Shown here: positions 8,575 through 16,015 of the stretch, piece by piece
Numbering within the stretch: the first letter of the stretch is position 1
Layout of the letters: the number at the start of each line of letters is the position of its first letter
NCBI RefSeq assembly: GCF_022695985.1
Contig: NZ_JAAPBF010000044.1
Span: 1 to 40,802, forward strand
Source: Streptomyces sp. NP-1717
GTDB lineage: Bacteria > Actinomycetota > Actinomycetes > Streptomycetales > Streptomycetaceae
Reading direction: 5' to 3'
Length of the DNA: 40,802 nt
Notes under the pieces: generated by a model
The model's input: only the letters and a program-made list of their open reading frames with translations
What the model was told of the DNA's origin: nothing
Database searches by the model: none
Translations under genes and position numbers: made by a program

Positions 8575-9612
8575 TCACGCGTCCGCGCGGCGGGCGAGTC
8601 CGAGGGCGTAGTCCGGCCACCAGGTGCCCGCCGCCGGGCCGCCCCGGCAGGGGCCGTCCGAGTCGCCGGGCCGTTTGATCCACAGGTACGCGTCGATCAG
8701 CGCGTCACCGGTCTCGGCGGTCGGCGGCGTACCGAGCGACCTGCCGGGTGGATTGCACCAGGCCTCGTCCCCCTCGCCCTTGAGAGGGCCCTCGCCGTTG
8801 CGGCTGGTGTCGACGGTGAAGTGGGCGCCGTCGAGGAGCCCCGACAACTCGGTGCCGAAGGTCTTGACGGCGTCGTCCGTCTCGAAGTTGGAGACGTTGA
8901 GCGAGAAGCCGTCCGCCCGTGCGACACCGGCCGAGCGCAGCGGCTCCGCGATCTTCTCCGGTTCCTTGATCCAGTTCGGATTGCCCGCGTCCAGGTAGAC
9001 CTTGGTGCCCGGCTGCCGCTTCAGCCGCTCGATCGCGTCGGAGAGGAGCCGGTTGCGCTCGGCGTGGTGCTCGGCGGGGGTGCAGCCGTCCACGAGGTGG
9101 GAAACGGCGTCCGGTTCCAGGATCACCAGGGCGCGGGCGTCGCCGATCGCGCCGGCGAAGGAGTCGATCCAGTCGAGGTAGGCGCGGCCGTCACGGGCGC
9201 CGCCGGCCGAGTAGAGGCCGCAGTCGCGGTGCGGGATGTTGTACGCGACGAGCACCACCGTGCGCTTTCCCGCCGCGCCCTTGACGGCCCTGCGGATCCC
9301 CGGCGCGGGGTCGTCGCCGGAGGGCCAGTCGGCCACGGGGCGCTCGGAGATCCGCTTGAGGAGCTTCGCGTCCTCGGCCCGGCCCTCGGCCTGCCACTTC
9401 TCGACCTGGCGCGCCGCGTCGCTCTGCGGGTCCACCCAGAACGGTGAGCCGCCGGTGGGGGCGGCCTCGCCCCGTACGGCCGGGGTGCCGGTCCTGTCGG
9501 GCGCGGGGGCGCCGGAGCCGGACGAGCAGGCGGTGAGGGCCGGCGCGAGCGCGAGAACGGCGGCGGAGGCCGAGACGGCGGCGGAGAGGCGGCGCGGTGT
9601 GCGGCTGGACAT
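8575..9612 (-). CDS. GH6 endoglucanase lipoprotein (CslZ-type)
   Basis: A 345-residue protein with a lipoprotein signal (lipobox LTAC, C29), a Ser/Gly/Pro linker, then a single GH6 catalytic barrel from about residue 55. Family landmarks are YNIPHRDC (124-131), ILEPDAV with the probable acid D168, LDAGNPNW (207-214), VDTSRNG (267-273), WCNPPGRSLG and the terminal LWIKRPGDSDG. It should cut beta-1,4-glucan at the outer face of the membrane. It converges on glxA with 34 bases between stops, and the same gene family sits beside cslA-glxA in other streptomycetes, so it probably trims the CslA product. ATG 9612 is preceded by AAGGGGG. There is no cellulose-binding module, unlike many secreted GH6 cellulases. 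Confidence 0.92.
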   Translation of the reverse strand: MSSRTPRRLSAAVSASAAVLALAPALTACSSGSGAPAPDRTGTPAVRGEAAPTGGSPFWVDPQSDAARQVEKWQAEGRAEDAKLLKRISERPVADWPSGDDPAPGIRRAVKGAAGKRTVVLVAYNIPHRDCGLYSAGGARDGRAYLDWIDSFAGAIGDARALVILEPDAVSHLVDGCTPAEHHAERNRLLSDAIERLKRQPGTKVYLDAGNPNWIKEPEKIAEPLRSAGVARADGFSLNVSNFETDDAVKTFGTELSGLLDGAHFTVDTSRNGEGPLKGEGDEAWCNPPGRSLGTPPTAETGDALIDAYLWIKRPGDSDGPCRGGPAAGTWWPDYALGLARRADA

Positions 9613-9682
9613 CCAGCCCCCTTGAACGACCGGAGAAGCACAGGACCGAACAATCGTGACATAACGGTCACAGTCCGTTGCG

Positions 9683-10663
9683 TTACGACACCGCCAGCGC
9701 GATCCCCAGCGGTGTCCGCTCGTACAGCACCTGGTGCGAATGGCGCCGCGACGTCAGCAGGCCCGCGTCGCGCAGCACCGACAGGTGCGCGGAGACGGAG
9801 GAGGGCGCGAGGCCCAGCCGGTGCGCCAGCGCGGTGGTCCCGGCGGGTTCGTCGAGCGCGCACAGGACGTCGGCCCGGACCCGGCCGAGCAGCCGGGCGA
9901 GTGCGTCCGGCGTGCGGTCGGCCGCCTCCGTCCACAGGCCGCCGATACCGCGTGCCGGATAGATCACGGCGGGCTGCCACGGTGGCTCGTGCCCGCCGAT
10001 GATCTCGGGCCAGGTGAAGACGCTCGGTACGAGGACGAGACCGAGTCCGCCGAGTACGCGGTCGTGGTCGCCGCGCGTGCCGAGGACGGTGAGGGTGGAG
10101 TCGGCCCAGACGAGCCGGGGGCTCAACTCGCCCAGCAGCCGCCCGAATCCGACCTCGGCGAGCCTCCGCGAGTGATAGGCGATGTCGGCTTCGAGCAGCG
10201 CGCGCAGACGGGGCCAGTCGGGCTCGATCAACCGCTGCCAGACCTGCTCCAGCAGATCGGCGAGCTCCCGCACCGCCCGCGCGGGATCGTCCAGCATTCT
10301 GCGCCCGGCATCGCTCTCGGCGGCGCCGGGCGTCTCGGCGAGCGCGAGGGTCAGGTCCCGGCGGGCGAAGTCGAGGGGCGTCGACCGCACCAGCGCGATC
10401 TCCTCGGCGAAGCTGACGACGGGGCTCTCCGGCGGCGGGCAGAAGAAATCGGGGTTGTGCCCGACCTGCGGCATCAGCAGCCACAGCGGCCGCAGATCGA
10501 TCCCCGCCGCGGCGTCCCTGATCCGCCGCAGCCACGGCAGGTGGTAGCCGTGCCGGTCGGGCCGCGAGAGGGTGCGCACGGCCTCCTGCGTCTCCCAGAG
10601 CGGGGACAGGGCGAACCGGCAGCGCAGCAGGTCGTGCTCCCCGAAGTGCAACTGGAACGCCAC
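9683..10663 (-). CDS. ArsR-type regulator with DUF5937-like N-terminal domain
   Basis: A 326-residue protein. The first 240 residues or so form a conserved Streptomyces domain beginning VAFQLHFGEHDLLRCRFALS. The last 70 form an ArsR-type winged helix (LGRVRADVLCALDEP, then TTALAHRLGLAPSSVSAHL). No metal-binding cysteine cluster is seen, so a small organic ligand is more likely than a metal. GTG 10663 has GAGGA five bases upstream. Longer frames extend to 11125 but only shadow the MFS gene. It is divergent from the MFS exporter with an 80-base gap, the classic layout of a repressor beside its target pump. Confidence 0.82.
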   Translation of the reverse strand: MAFQLHFGEHDLLRCRFALSPLWETQEAVRTLSRPDRHGYHLPWLRRIRDAAAGIDLRPLWLLMPQVGHNPDFFCPPPESPVVSFAEEIALVRSTPLDFARRDLTLALAETPGAAESDAGRRMLDDPARAVRELADLLEQVWQRLIEPDWPRLRALLEADIAYHSRRLAEVGFGRLLGELSPRLVWADSTLTVLGTRGDHDRVLGGLGLVLVPSVFTWPEIIGGHEPPWQPAVIYPARGIGGLWTEAADRTPDALARLLGRVRADVLCALDEPAGTTALAHRLGLAPSSVSAHLSVLRDAGLLTSRRHSHQVLYERTPLGIALAVS

Positions 10664-10742
10664 GCGGGTCCTCGCTCGGTGGAGAGATTCGGCTGGAGCC
10701 GAAAGTCTAGTGCCGCCCCCGCGGCGGCGCGAGGCTGCTCCC

Positions 10743-12260
10743 ATGCCGACCGAACCAGTCAACCCGTCGAGCGAGACCACCCCACCTGCCGCGGGCACCC
10801 CACCGGTGTCCTCAATCGCCGGACGGGCTGAGTCGGGTCGCTCGGACGCGGGGCCGGCGGTAGTCACCGGGGCAGTGGCACCCGCGCCCGACGGCTCGGA
10901 GTCCTCGCCTGCGCCGGGCACCCCACCGGTGTCCTCAATCGCCGGACGGGCTGAATCAACCGGTCCGGGCGCGGTGTCCTCGGTCGGCGGGGGCTCTGGA
11001 CCGGTCGCCGAGGGCGAGGCCGCGCGCGGATACCGCGAGGTGTTCCGCGTGCGCGAGTTCCGCTTCGTGTTCGCCGCGCATCTGCTCTCGCTCCTCGGGG
11101 TCGTCGTCACCGAGATCTCCCTCACCGTCCTTGTCTACGACCTCACCGGATCGCCCCTCCTCAGCGCCCTCACCTTCGCGCTCGGCCTGCTGCCCTACGT
11201 CTTCGGCGGGACGCTCCTCGCGGGCGTGGCCGACCGGTTTCCCGCCCGGCGGGTGCTCGTGGTCTGTGATCTCGTCTGCGCGGCGTGCGTCGCCGTGATG
11301 GTCGCCCCCGGGACGCCCGTCGCGGGGCTGCTCGCCCTGCGGTGCGCCGTCGCCGCCGTCGCGCCCGTGTTCACCGGGACCCGCATGGCGGCGCTCACCG
11401 ACATCCTCGGGGAAGGGGACCTCTACGTCCTCGGGCGCTCGATCCTGAGGATCGTGTCGCAGAGCGCGCTCCTCGTCGGGTTCGCCGTCGGCGGCGTCCT
11501 TCTCGCCGTCGTACCCCCGCGCGGGGCGATCGCGATCACCGTCGTCACCTTCCTCTGCTCGGCCGCACTGCTGCGCTTCGGTACCAAGGACAGGCCCGCC
11601 CGCCTTCCCAAGAAGGACGACGGCACGAATCTGCTGCGGGACTCGCTCGACGGCGCCCGGCTGGTCTTCGCCGACCGGCGGATCCGCGCGCTGACACTGC
11701 TCTTCTGGATCCCCGCCATGTTCGTCGTCGCGCCCGAGGCGCTGATGGCGCCGTACGCCGACCAGATCGGCGTCGGCCCCGCCGCGCTCGGACTGATGAT
11801 GTGTGCGATGCCGGTCGGACACATCGCGGCCGAACTCGTCGCGGGCTCCGCCCTCAGCCCCCGCTCACGCTCGCGGATCGTGCTCCCGTCCGCCGCGGTG
11901 GGGCTGCTGCCCCTGCTCGTCTACGCCCTCACGCCCGGCATCGGCCTGGCCGTGCTCGCCCTCGCGCTGTCCGGCGTCGGCGCCGTGTACGTCATCGGCC
12001 TCGACCAGTGGTTCGTGGACGCGGTCCCCGACGAACTCCGTGGCCGGGCCATGACGTTGATGACCGCCGGACTGATGACGGTGCAGGGCCTCGGCATGGC
12101 GCTGGCCGGTCTCGCCGCCGAGTTCCTGCCCGTGCACCAGGTCGTCGCCGGGGCCGGCGTGATCGGAACCGTCTGTTCCGTCGTCCTCGTCCACGAGGTG
12201 CGCCGGACCGCCCCCCGTAATCCGGGAGTAGGGGCAGACCGCCATATGACCACTCGGTAA
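10743..12260 (+). CDS. MFS transporter with repeat-containing N-terminal extension
   Basis: A 505-residue protein. Residues from about 100 on form a 12-helix major facilitator of the drug-export (MFS_3/enterobactin-exporter-like) type, with the loop-2 motif GGTLLAGVADRFPARRVLVV. The first 98 residues are disordered Pro/Ser/Gly/Ala sequence and contain GTPPVSSIAGRAES twice, encoded by two exact 39-base copies of a dispersed repeat (10793-10831 and 10916-10954). I kept ATG 10743 because GAGG lies nine bases upstream and the frame is open. Alternative GTG codons at 10972 or 11039 would remove the repeats, so the start is uncertain. The gene is divergent from the ArsR-type gene and 10 bases from the MarR gene. 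Confidence 0.82.
   Translation: MPTEPVNPSSETTPPAAGTPPVSSIAGRAESGRSDAGPAVVTGAVAPAPDGSESSPAPGTPPVSSIAGRAESTGPGAVSSVGGGSGPVAEGEAARGYREVFRVREFRFVFAAHLLSLLGVVVTEISLTVLVYDLTGSPLLSALTFALGLLPYVFGGTLLAGVADRFPARRVLVVCDLVCAACVAVMVAPGTPVAGLLALRCAVAAVAPVFTGTRMAALTDILGEGDLYVLGRSILRIVSQSALLVGFAVGGVLLAVVPPRGAIAITVVTFLCSAALLRFGTKDRPARLPKKDDGTNLLRDSLDGARLVFADRRIRALTLLFWIPAMFVVAPEALMAPYADQIGVGPAALGLMMCAMPVGHIAAELVAGSALSPRSRSRIVLPSAAVGLLPLLVYALTPGIGLAVLALALSGVGAVYVIGLDQWFVDAVPDELRGRAMTLMTAGLMTVQGLGMALAGLAAEFLPVHQVVAGAGVIGTVCSVVLVHEVRRTAPRNPGVGADRHMTTR
10793..10831 (+). repeat. Dispersed repeat copy 1, inside the MFS frame
   Basis: A 39-base sequence identical to 10916-10954. Its last 25 bases include TCCTCAATCGCCGGACGG, which is also the left arm of the hairpin at 20463-20513. 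This element is common in Streptomyces intergenic regions; here it is translated as GTPPVSSIAGRAE. Confidence 0.9.
10916..10954 (+). repeat. Dispersed repeat copy 2, inside the MFS frame
   Basis: An exact copy of 10793-10831, offset by 123 bases (41 codons), so both copies are read in the same frame. The flanking sequences differ. This argues for two insertions, or a duplication followed by drift, rather than a conserved protein repeat. Confidence 0.9.
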
Positions 12261-12270
12261 GGTCGCTGAC

Positions 12271-12780
12271 GTGTCCAAGCCGCTCAGCCTTGCCTTCGAT
12301 CCCATCGCCCGAGCCGACGAGCTCTGGCAGCAGCGCTGGGGCCCCGTGCCGTCGATGGGCGCCATCACGTCGATCATGCGGGCCCATCAGATCCTGCTCG
12401 CCGAGGTCGACGCGGTGGTCAGACCGTACGGGCTGACCTTCGCCCGGTACGAGGCACTGGTGCTGCTCACCTTCTCCAAGGCTGGTGAGCTGACCATGTC
12501 CAAGATCGGCGAGCGGCTGATGGTCCACCCGACGTCCGTCACGAACACGGTGGACCGGCTGGTCAAGGCCGGTCTGGTCGACAAGCGCCCCAACCCCAAC
12601 GACGGCCGCGGCACCCTCGCCTCGATCACCGACAGGGGCCGCGAGGTGGTGGAGGCCGCGACCCGCGACCTGATGGAGATGGAGTTCGGCCTCGGGGCGT
12701 ACGACGCGGAGGAGTGCGCCGAGATCTTCGCGATACTGCGCCCGCTGCGCATCTCGGCCAAGGACTTCGAGGAGAACTGA
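12271..12780 (+). CDS. MarR-family transcriptional regulator
   Basis: A 169-residue winged-helix protein. The core runs from QILLAEVDAVVRPYGLTFARY (dimer helix) through the recognition region MSKIGERLMVHPTSVTNTVDRL to the wing KRPNPNDGRGTLASIT. GTG 12271 has AAGG nine to twelve bases upstream and starts 10 bases after the MFS stop, so co-transcription with the exporter is likely. A small hairpin with a T-run follows the stop. Downstream are a DUF3817 gene and icmA, so it could act on the exporter, on the DUF3817 gene or on the palindrome before icmA; nothing in the sequence decides among these. Confidence 0.9.
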   Translation: MSKPLSLAFDPIARADELWQQRWGPVPSMGAITSIMRAHQILLAEVDAVVRPYGLTFARYEALVLLTFSKAGELTMSKIGERLMVHPTSVTNTVDRLVKAGLVDKRPNPNDGRGTLASITDRGREVVEAATRDLMEMEFGLGAYDAEECAEIFAILRPLRISAKDFEEN

Positions 12781-12781
12781 G

Positions 12782-12804
12782 CCCCGCCGTCCGCGGGGAC
12801 TTTT
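12782..12804 (+). terminator. Short hairpin with T-run after the MarR gene
   Basis: CCCCGC (12782-12787) pairs with GCGGGG (12793-12798) around a five-base loop and is followed by ACTTTT. It is one of the few U-tract terminator-like structures in the window. Confidence 0.55.
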
Positions 12805-12812
12805 CGGGTCGT

Positions 12813-12818
12813 TACGCT
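12813..12818 (+). promoter_or_regulatory. -10 box for the second DUF3817 gene, leaderless arrangement
   Basis: TACGCT is followed by seven bases and then the ATG at 12826, with no Shine-Dalgarno between. This favours ATG 12826 over the in-frame GTG at 12820, which would leave only one base after the box. Confidence 0.5.
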
Positions 12819-12825
12819 CGTGGCC

Positions 12826-13152
12826 ATGAAACAGAGCATCCTGACCCGCTACCGGGTCATGGCGTACATCACCGCCGTCTGGCTGCTGGTCTTCACCGTC
12901 GCCATCGTGCTGAAGTACGGCTTCGACACCGGCGACACCATGGTGATCTCCCAGATCCACGGTCTGCTCTTCATTGTCTACGTCGTCTTCGCCTTCGATC
13001 TGGGCTCCAAGGCGAAGTGGCCCTTCGGCAAGCTCCTGTGGGTGCTGGCCGCCGGCTGCATCCCGGTCGCCTCGTTCTTCGTCGAACCGAAGATCACCCG
13101 AGAGGTCCAGTCGCTGATCGTCCGGGACGAGACCGCCCCCGTCGAGGCCTGA
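12826..13152 (+). CDS. DUF3817 membrane protein (second copy)
   Basis: A 108-residue protein with three membrane segments (near VMAYITAVWLLVFTVAIVL, IHGLLFIVYVVFAF and LLWVLAAGCIPVASF) and a short charged tail. It shares IHGLLF..YV.F..D......KW..G with the copy at 3952-4296, so the two are paralogues. The function is unknown. The ATG at 12826 is supported by the leaderless promoter pattern. It sits 46 bases after the MarR stop and 127 bases before icmA. Confidence 0.85.
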   Translation: MKQSILTRYRVMAYITAVWLLVFTVAIVLKYGFDTGDTMVISQIHGLLFIVYVVFAFDLGSKAKWPFGKLLWVLAAGCIPVASFFVEPKITREVQSLIVRDETAPVEA

Positions 13153-13160
13153 GTCCGGCT

Positions 13161-13199
13161 GCCGGGCGGGGCTCCGAGCCCGCCGGGGAGCCGCCCGGC
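13161..13199 (+). terminator. GC-rich hairpin after the second DUF3817 gene
   Basis: GCCGGGCGG (13161-13169) is the exact complement of CCGCCCGGC (13191-13199). The interior can form a smaller stem GGCT/AGCC. It begins eight bases after the stop and before the icmA promoter. Confidence 0.5.
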
Positions 13200-13249
13200 C
13201 CGGTCCCGCACACCGCCGTGAGGAAACTCGCGGCGGTTTACGTTCGACT

Positions 13250-13273
13250 TTTAGTAGGACGTCCTAGTAAATT
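13250..13273 (+). promoter_or_regulatory. icmA operator palindrome and leaderless -10 box
   Basis: TAGGACGTCCTA (13255-13266) is a perfect 12-base palindrome. Apart from one mismatched pair, the symmetry extends over 13250-13271. Immediately after it, TAAATT (13268-13273) is followed by six bases and the icmA ATG, a leaderless -10 arrangement. A TTCGAC at 13243 would give a 19-base spacer. The palindrome therefore fills the promoter spacer, where a bound repressor would block RNA polymerase. A TetR gene downstream and a MarR gene upstream are candidate binders. Confidence 0.65.
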
Positions 13274-13279
13274 CGGGGT

Positions 13280-14998
13280 ATGGACGCTCACGCGCAGGCC
13301 GAGACCGCAGCGATCGAGGAAGGCCGCCGGCGCTGGCAGGCCCGTTACGACAAGGCCCGCAAGCGGGACGCGGACTTCTCCACGCTCTCCGGGGACCCCG
13401 TCGAGCCGGTCTACGGGCCGCGCCCGGGTGACACGTACGAGGGATTCGAGCGGATCGGCTGGCCGGGCGAGTACCCCTTCACCCGCGGACTGCACGCGAC
13501 CGGCTACCGGGGCCGTACGTGGACGATCCGCCAGTTCGCCGGCTTCGGCAACGCGCGCCAGACCAACGAGCGCTACAAGACCATCCTCGCCAACGGCGGC
13601 GGCGGCCTCTCCGTCGCCTTCGACATGCCGACCCTCATGGGCCGCGACTCCGACGACCCGCGCTCCCTCGGCGAGGTCGGTCACTGCGGCGTGGCGATCG
13701 ACTCCGCCGCCGACATGGAGGTCCTCTTCGGCGATCTCCCGCTCGGGGACGTCACGACGTCCATGACCATCAGCGGCCCCGCCGTCCCGGTCTTCTGCAT
13801 GTATCTGGTCGCCGCCGAGCGCCAGGGCATCGACCCCTCCGTACTGAACGGCACGCTCCAGACCGACATCTTCAAGGAGTACATCGCGCAGAAGGAGTGG
13901 CTCTTCCAGCCCGAGCCCCATCTGCGGCTCATCGGCGACCTGATGGAGCACTGCGCGGCGTCCATCCCCGCGTACAAGCCCCTCTCCGTCTCCGGCTACC
14001 ACATCCGCGAGGCCGGGGCCACGGCCGCGCAGGAACTGGCGTACACCCTTGCCGACGGCTTCGGCTACGTGGAGCTGGGCCTCTCGCGCGGCATGGACGT
14101 CGACGTCTTCGCCCCCGGTCTGTCCTTCTTCTTCGACGCGCACCTCGACTTCTTCGAGGAGATCGCCAAGTTCCGCGCCGCGCGCCGGATCTGGGCGCGC
14201 TGGATGAAGGAGACGTACGGCGCGAAGACGGACAAGGCGCAGTGGCTGCGCTTCCACACCCAGACGGCGGGCGTCTCGCTCACCGCCCAGCAGCCGTACA
14301 ACAACGTCGTACGGACCGCGGTCGAGGCCCTGTCGGCGGTCCTCGGAGGCACGAACTCGCTGCACACCAACGCCCTGGACGAGACCCTGGCCCTGCCCAG
14401 CGAGCAGGCCGCCGAGATCGCGCTCCGTACCCAGCAGGTGCTCATGGAGGAGACCGGCGTCGCCAACGTCGCCGACCCGCTGGGCGGTTCCTGGTACGTG
14501 GAGCAGCTCACCGACCGCATCGAGGCCGACGCGGAGAAGATCTTCGAGCAGATCAAGGAGCGCGGCCGGCGCGCGCACCCCGACGGGCAGCACCCCATCG
14601 GCCCGATCACCTCCGGCATCCTGCGCGGCATCGAGGACGGCTGGTTCACCGGCGAGATCGCCGAGTCCGCCTTCCAGTACCAGCGCGCTCTGGAGAAGGG
14701 CGACAAGCGGGTCGTCGGCGTCAACGTCCACCACGGCTCGGTCACCGGCGACCTGGAGATCCTGCGGGTCAGCCACGAGGTCGAACGCGACCAGGTGGCG
14801 GAGCTGACGGACCGCAAGGCCGGCCGTGACGACGCCGCTGTCCGTACTGCGCTGGACGCGATGCTGGTCGCCGCGCGCGACGGGTCGAACATGATCGGCC
14901 CGATGCTGGAGGCTGTCCGCGCGGAGGCCACGCTGGGCGAGATCTGCGGCGTGCTGCGGGACGAGTGGGGCACGTACACGGAGCCGCCCGGCTTCTGA
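13280..14998 (+). CDS. icmA: Isobutyryl-CoA mutase large subunit IcmA
   Basis: A 572-residue methylmalonyl-CoA-mutase-type (beta/alpha)8 barrel without the C-terminal cobalamin domain, matching IcmA length. Substrate-pocket residues that separate the subfamilies are readable. Where methylmalonyl-CoA mutase has Tyr89 and Arg207, this protein has F86 (WTIRQFAGFG) and Q204 (KEYIAQKEW), as in isobutyryl-CoA mutases. The enzyme interconverts isobutyryl-CoA and n-butyryl-CoA with adenosylcobalamin, linking valine breakdown to polyketide precursors. It needs the small B12-binding IcmB, which is not in this window. The start at 13280 is leaderless, six bases after TAAATT. A hairpin follows the stop. 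Confidence 0.92.
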   Translation: MDAHAQAETAAIEEGRRRWQARYDKARKRDADFSTLSGDPVEPVYGPRPGDTYEGFERIGWPGEYPFTRGLHATGYRGRTWTIRQFAGFGNARQTNERYKTILANGGGGLSVAFDMPTLMGRDSDDPRSLGEVGHCGVAIDSAADMEVLFGDLPLGDVTTSMTISGPAVPVFCMYLVAAERQGIDPSVLNGTLQTDIFKEYIAQKEWLFQPEPHLRLIGDLMEHCAASIPAYKPLSVSGYHIREAGATAAQELAYTLADGFGYVELGLSRGMDVDVFAPGLSFFFDAHLDFFEEIAKFRAARRIWARWMKETYGAKTDKAQWLRFHTQTAGVSLTAQQPYNNVVRTAVEALSAVLGGTNSLHTNALDETLALPSEQAAEIALRTQQVLMEETGVANVADPLGGSWYVEQLTDRIEADAEKIFEQIKERGRRAHPDGQHPIGPITSGILRGIEDGWFTGEIAESAFQYQRALEKGDKRVVGVNVHHGSVTGDLEILRVSHEVERDQVAELTDRKAGRDDAAVRTALDAMLVAARDGSNMIGPMLEAVRAEATLGEICGVLRDEWGTYTEPPGF

Positions 14999-15011
14999 CG
15001 GCCGGGCAGGA

Positions 15012-15045
15012 CGCCGACCCGCCGGGAATCCGCCGGCGGTCGGCG
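15012..15045 (+). terminator. Hairpin after icmA
   Basis: CGCCGACC(C)GCCGG (15012-15025) pairs with CCGGCGGTCGGCG (15033-15045) with a single bulged C and a seven-base loop. It begins 13 bases after the icmA stop. The rest of the gap to the TetR gene (to 15234) shows nothing further. Confidence 0.6.
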
Positions 15046-15234
15046 CGGGCGCTCGTCCGGGGCGCGATCCCGTCGCGCACCCGCCCGTTCACCTCACTCG
15101 GCCGCTCCCCGGCGTACGGCCGGCCTCTCCCGCCTCCGTGAGGACGAATGCGCTCGATTCCCCGGCCGGCCGGGGACGGGCGATCAGATCGCCGTACACG
15201 GCCTCGACGTCGCCGGCCCGTTCGCCGTCCGCGC

Positions 15235-15876
15235 TCAGGCCCCCTGGACCGCGCCCAGTCCCGCCACCAGCAGCAGCGTGAAATCGCGCGCCCACTCCTC
15301 GTCCACCCGCTCCGCGCTCACCAGCGTCCGGTGCACCACGGCGCCCGCGATCACGTCGAAGATCAGGTCGGCGTTGCGGGCCGCCGCCTCGGGGTCGCTC
15401 TCGTACGGCAACTCACCCCGCGCCTGCGCCCGTTCACGGCCCTTGAGCACCAGGCCCTTCTGCCGGTCGACGATCGCCGTACGGATGCGGTCGCGCAGCG
15501 CGTCGTCCCGCGTCGACTCGGCGACGACCGCCATCAGCGCGGTCTTGGTCTCCGGCCGCTCCAGCAGGGCGGCGAACTGGAGCACCACGCCCTCGATGTC
15601 GGCGATGAGGCTGCCCCGGTCGTGGATCTCGATTTCGTCGAAGAGGACGGCGACCGCGTCGACCACCAACTCGTTCTTGCCCGACCAGCGCCGGTAGAGC
15701 GTGGTCTTGGCGACGCCCGCGCGGGCCGCGACATCGCCCATCGACAGCTTGGACCAGCCCAGTTCCACCAGCGCGGCCCGGGTCGCCAGCAGGATCGCGG
15801 TGTCGGCCGCGGCACTGCGGGGACGGCCGGAACGGTTGGGGCTGCGGTGGCTGCGGCTCAGCATGTCCGCGACCAT
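15235..15876 (-). CDS. TetR-family transcriptional regulator
   Basis: A 213-residue protein with the standard N-terminal TetR helix-turn-helix (about residues 28-65, including LSMGDVAARAGVAKTTLYRRW) and an all-helical ligand domain. A basic Arg/Ser-rich lead precedes the HTH. ATG 15876 was taken; a second ATG at 15864 is also possible and neither has a strong Shine-Dalgarno. It is convergent with icmA and divergent from the thioredoxin-TPR gene. A 17-base palindrome at 15951 lies in the shared upstream region and could be its operator. The ligand is unknown. Confidence 0.9.
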   Translation of the reverse strand: MVADMLSRSHRSPNRSGRPRSAAADTAILLATRAALVELGWSKLSMGDVAARAGVAKTTLYRRWSGKNELVVDAVAVLFDEIEIHDRGSLIADIEGVVLQFAALLERPETKTALMAVVAESTRDDALRDRIRTAIVDRQKGLVLKGRERAQARGELPYESDPEAAARNADLIFDVIAGAVVHRTLVSAERVDEEWARDFTLLLVAGLGAVQGA

Positions 15877-15950
15877 ACCCGTCGGTAAGGAATCCGTTGT
15901 GAGTCAGTTCACCGGACGAATCTCACACGGACGGGGGAGCTTCTCGGTTA

Positions 15951-15967
15951 CGCTACGGCCCGTAGCG
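15951..15967. promoter_or_regulatory. 17-base perfect palindrome CGCTACGG-C-CCGTAGCG
   Basis: Two eight-base arms are exact complements about one central base. It is 75 bases upstream of the TetR start and about 280 upstream of the thioredoxin-TPR start. The length and odd symmetry suit a TetR-type operator; this is inference from position and shape only. Confidence 0.55.
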
Positions 15968-15982
15968 AAAGACCGTTTTCTC

Positions 15983-16015
15983 TTGAGCAGTTCCTGAGCG
16001 GTTCTTGAGCGGCGA
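15983..16015. repeat. Three 11-base tandem direct repeats
   Basis: TTGAGCAGTTC, CTGAGCGGTTC and TTGAGCGGCGA follow one another without gaps. The 11-base period is one helical turn. The GTTC-starting phase (GTTCCTGAGCG, GTTCTTGAGCG) partly resembles the 11-base direct-repeat units bound by PhoP in Streptomyces, with several mismatches. Confidence 0.5.

Noticed and set aside
4235..8611. 1458-codon open frame on the plus strand
   Set aside because: It is a second-frame shadow of cslA and glxA, extremely Arg/Pro-rich and with no family features; the real genes have correct motifs and ribosome sites.
10793..10954. Insertion-sequence remnant in the MFS gene
   Set aside because: The repeated unit is a short dispersed element also found as a terminator arm; no terminal inverted repeats or transposase fragment is present.
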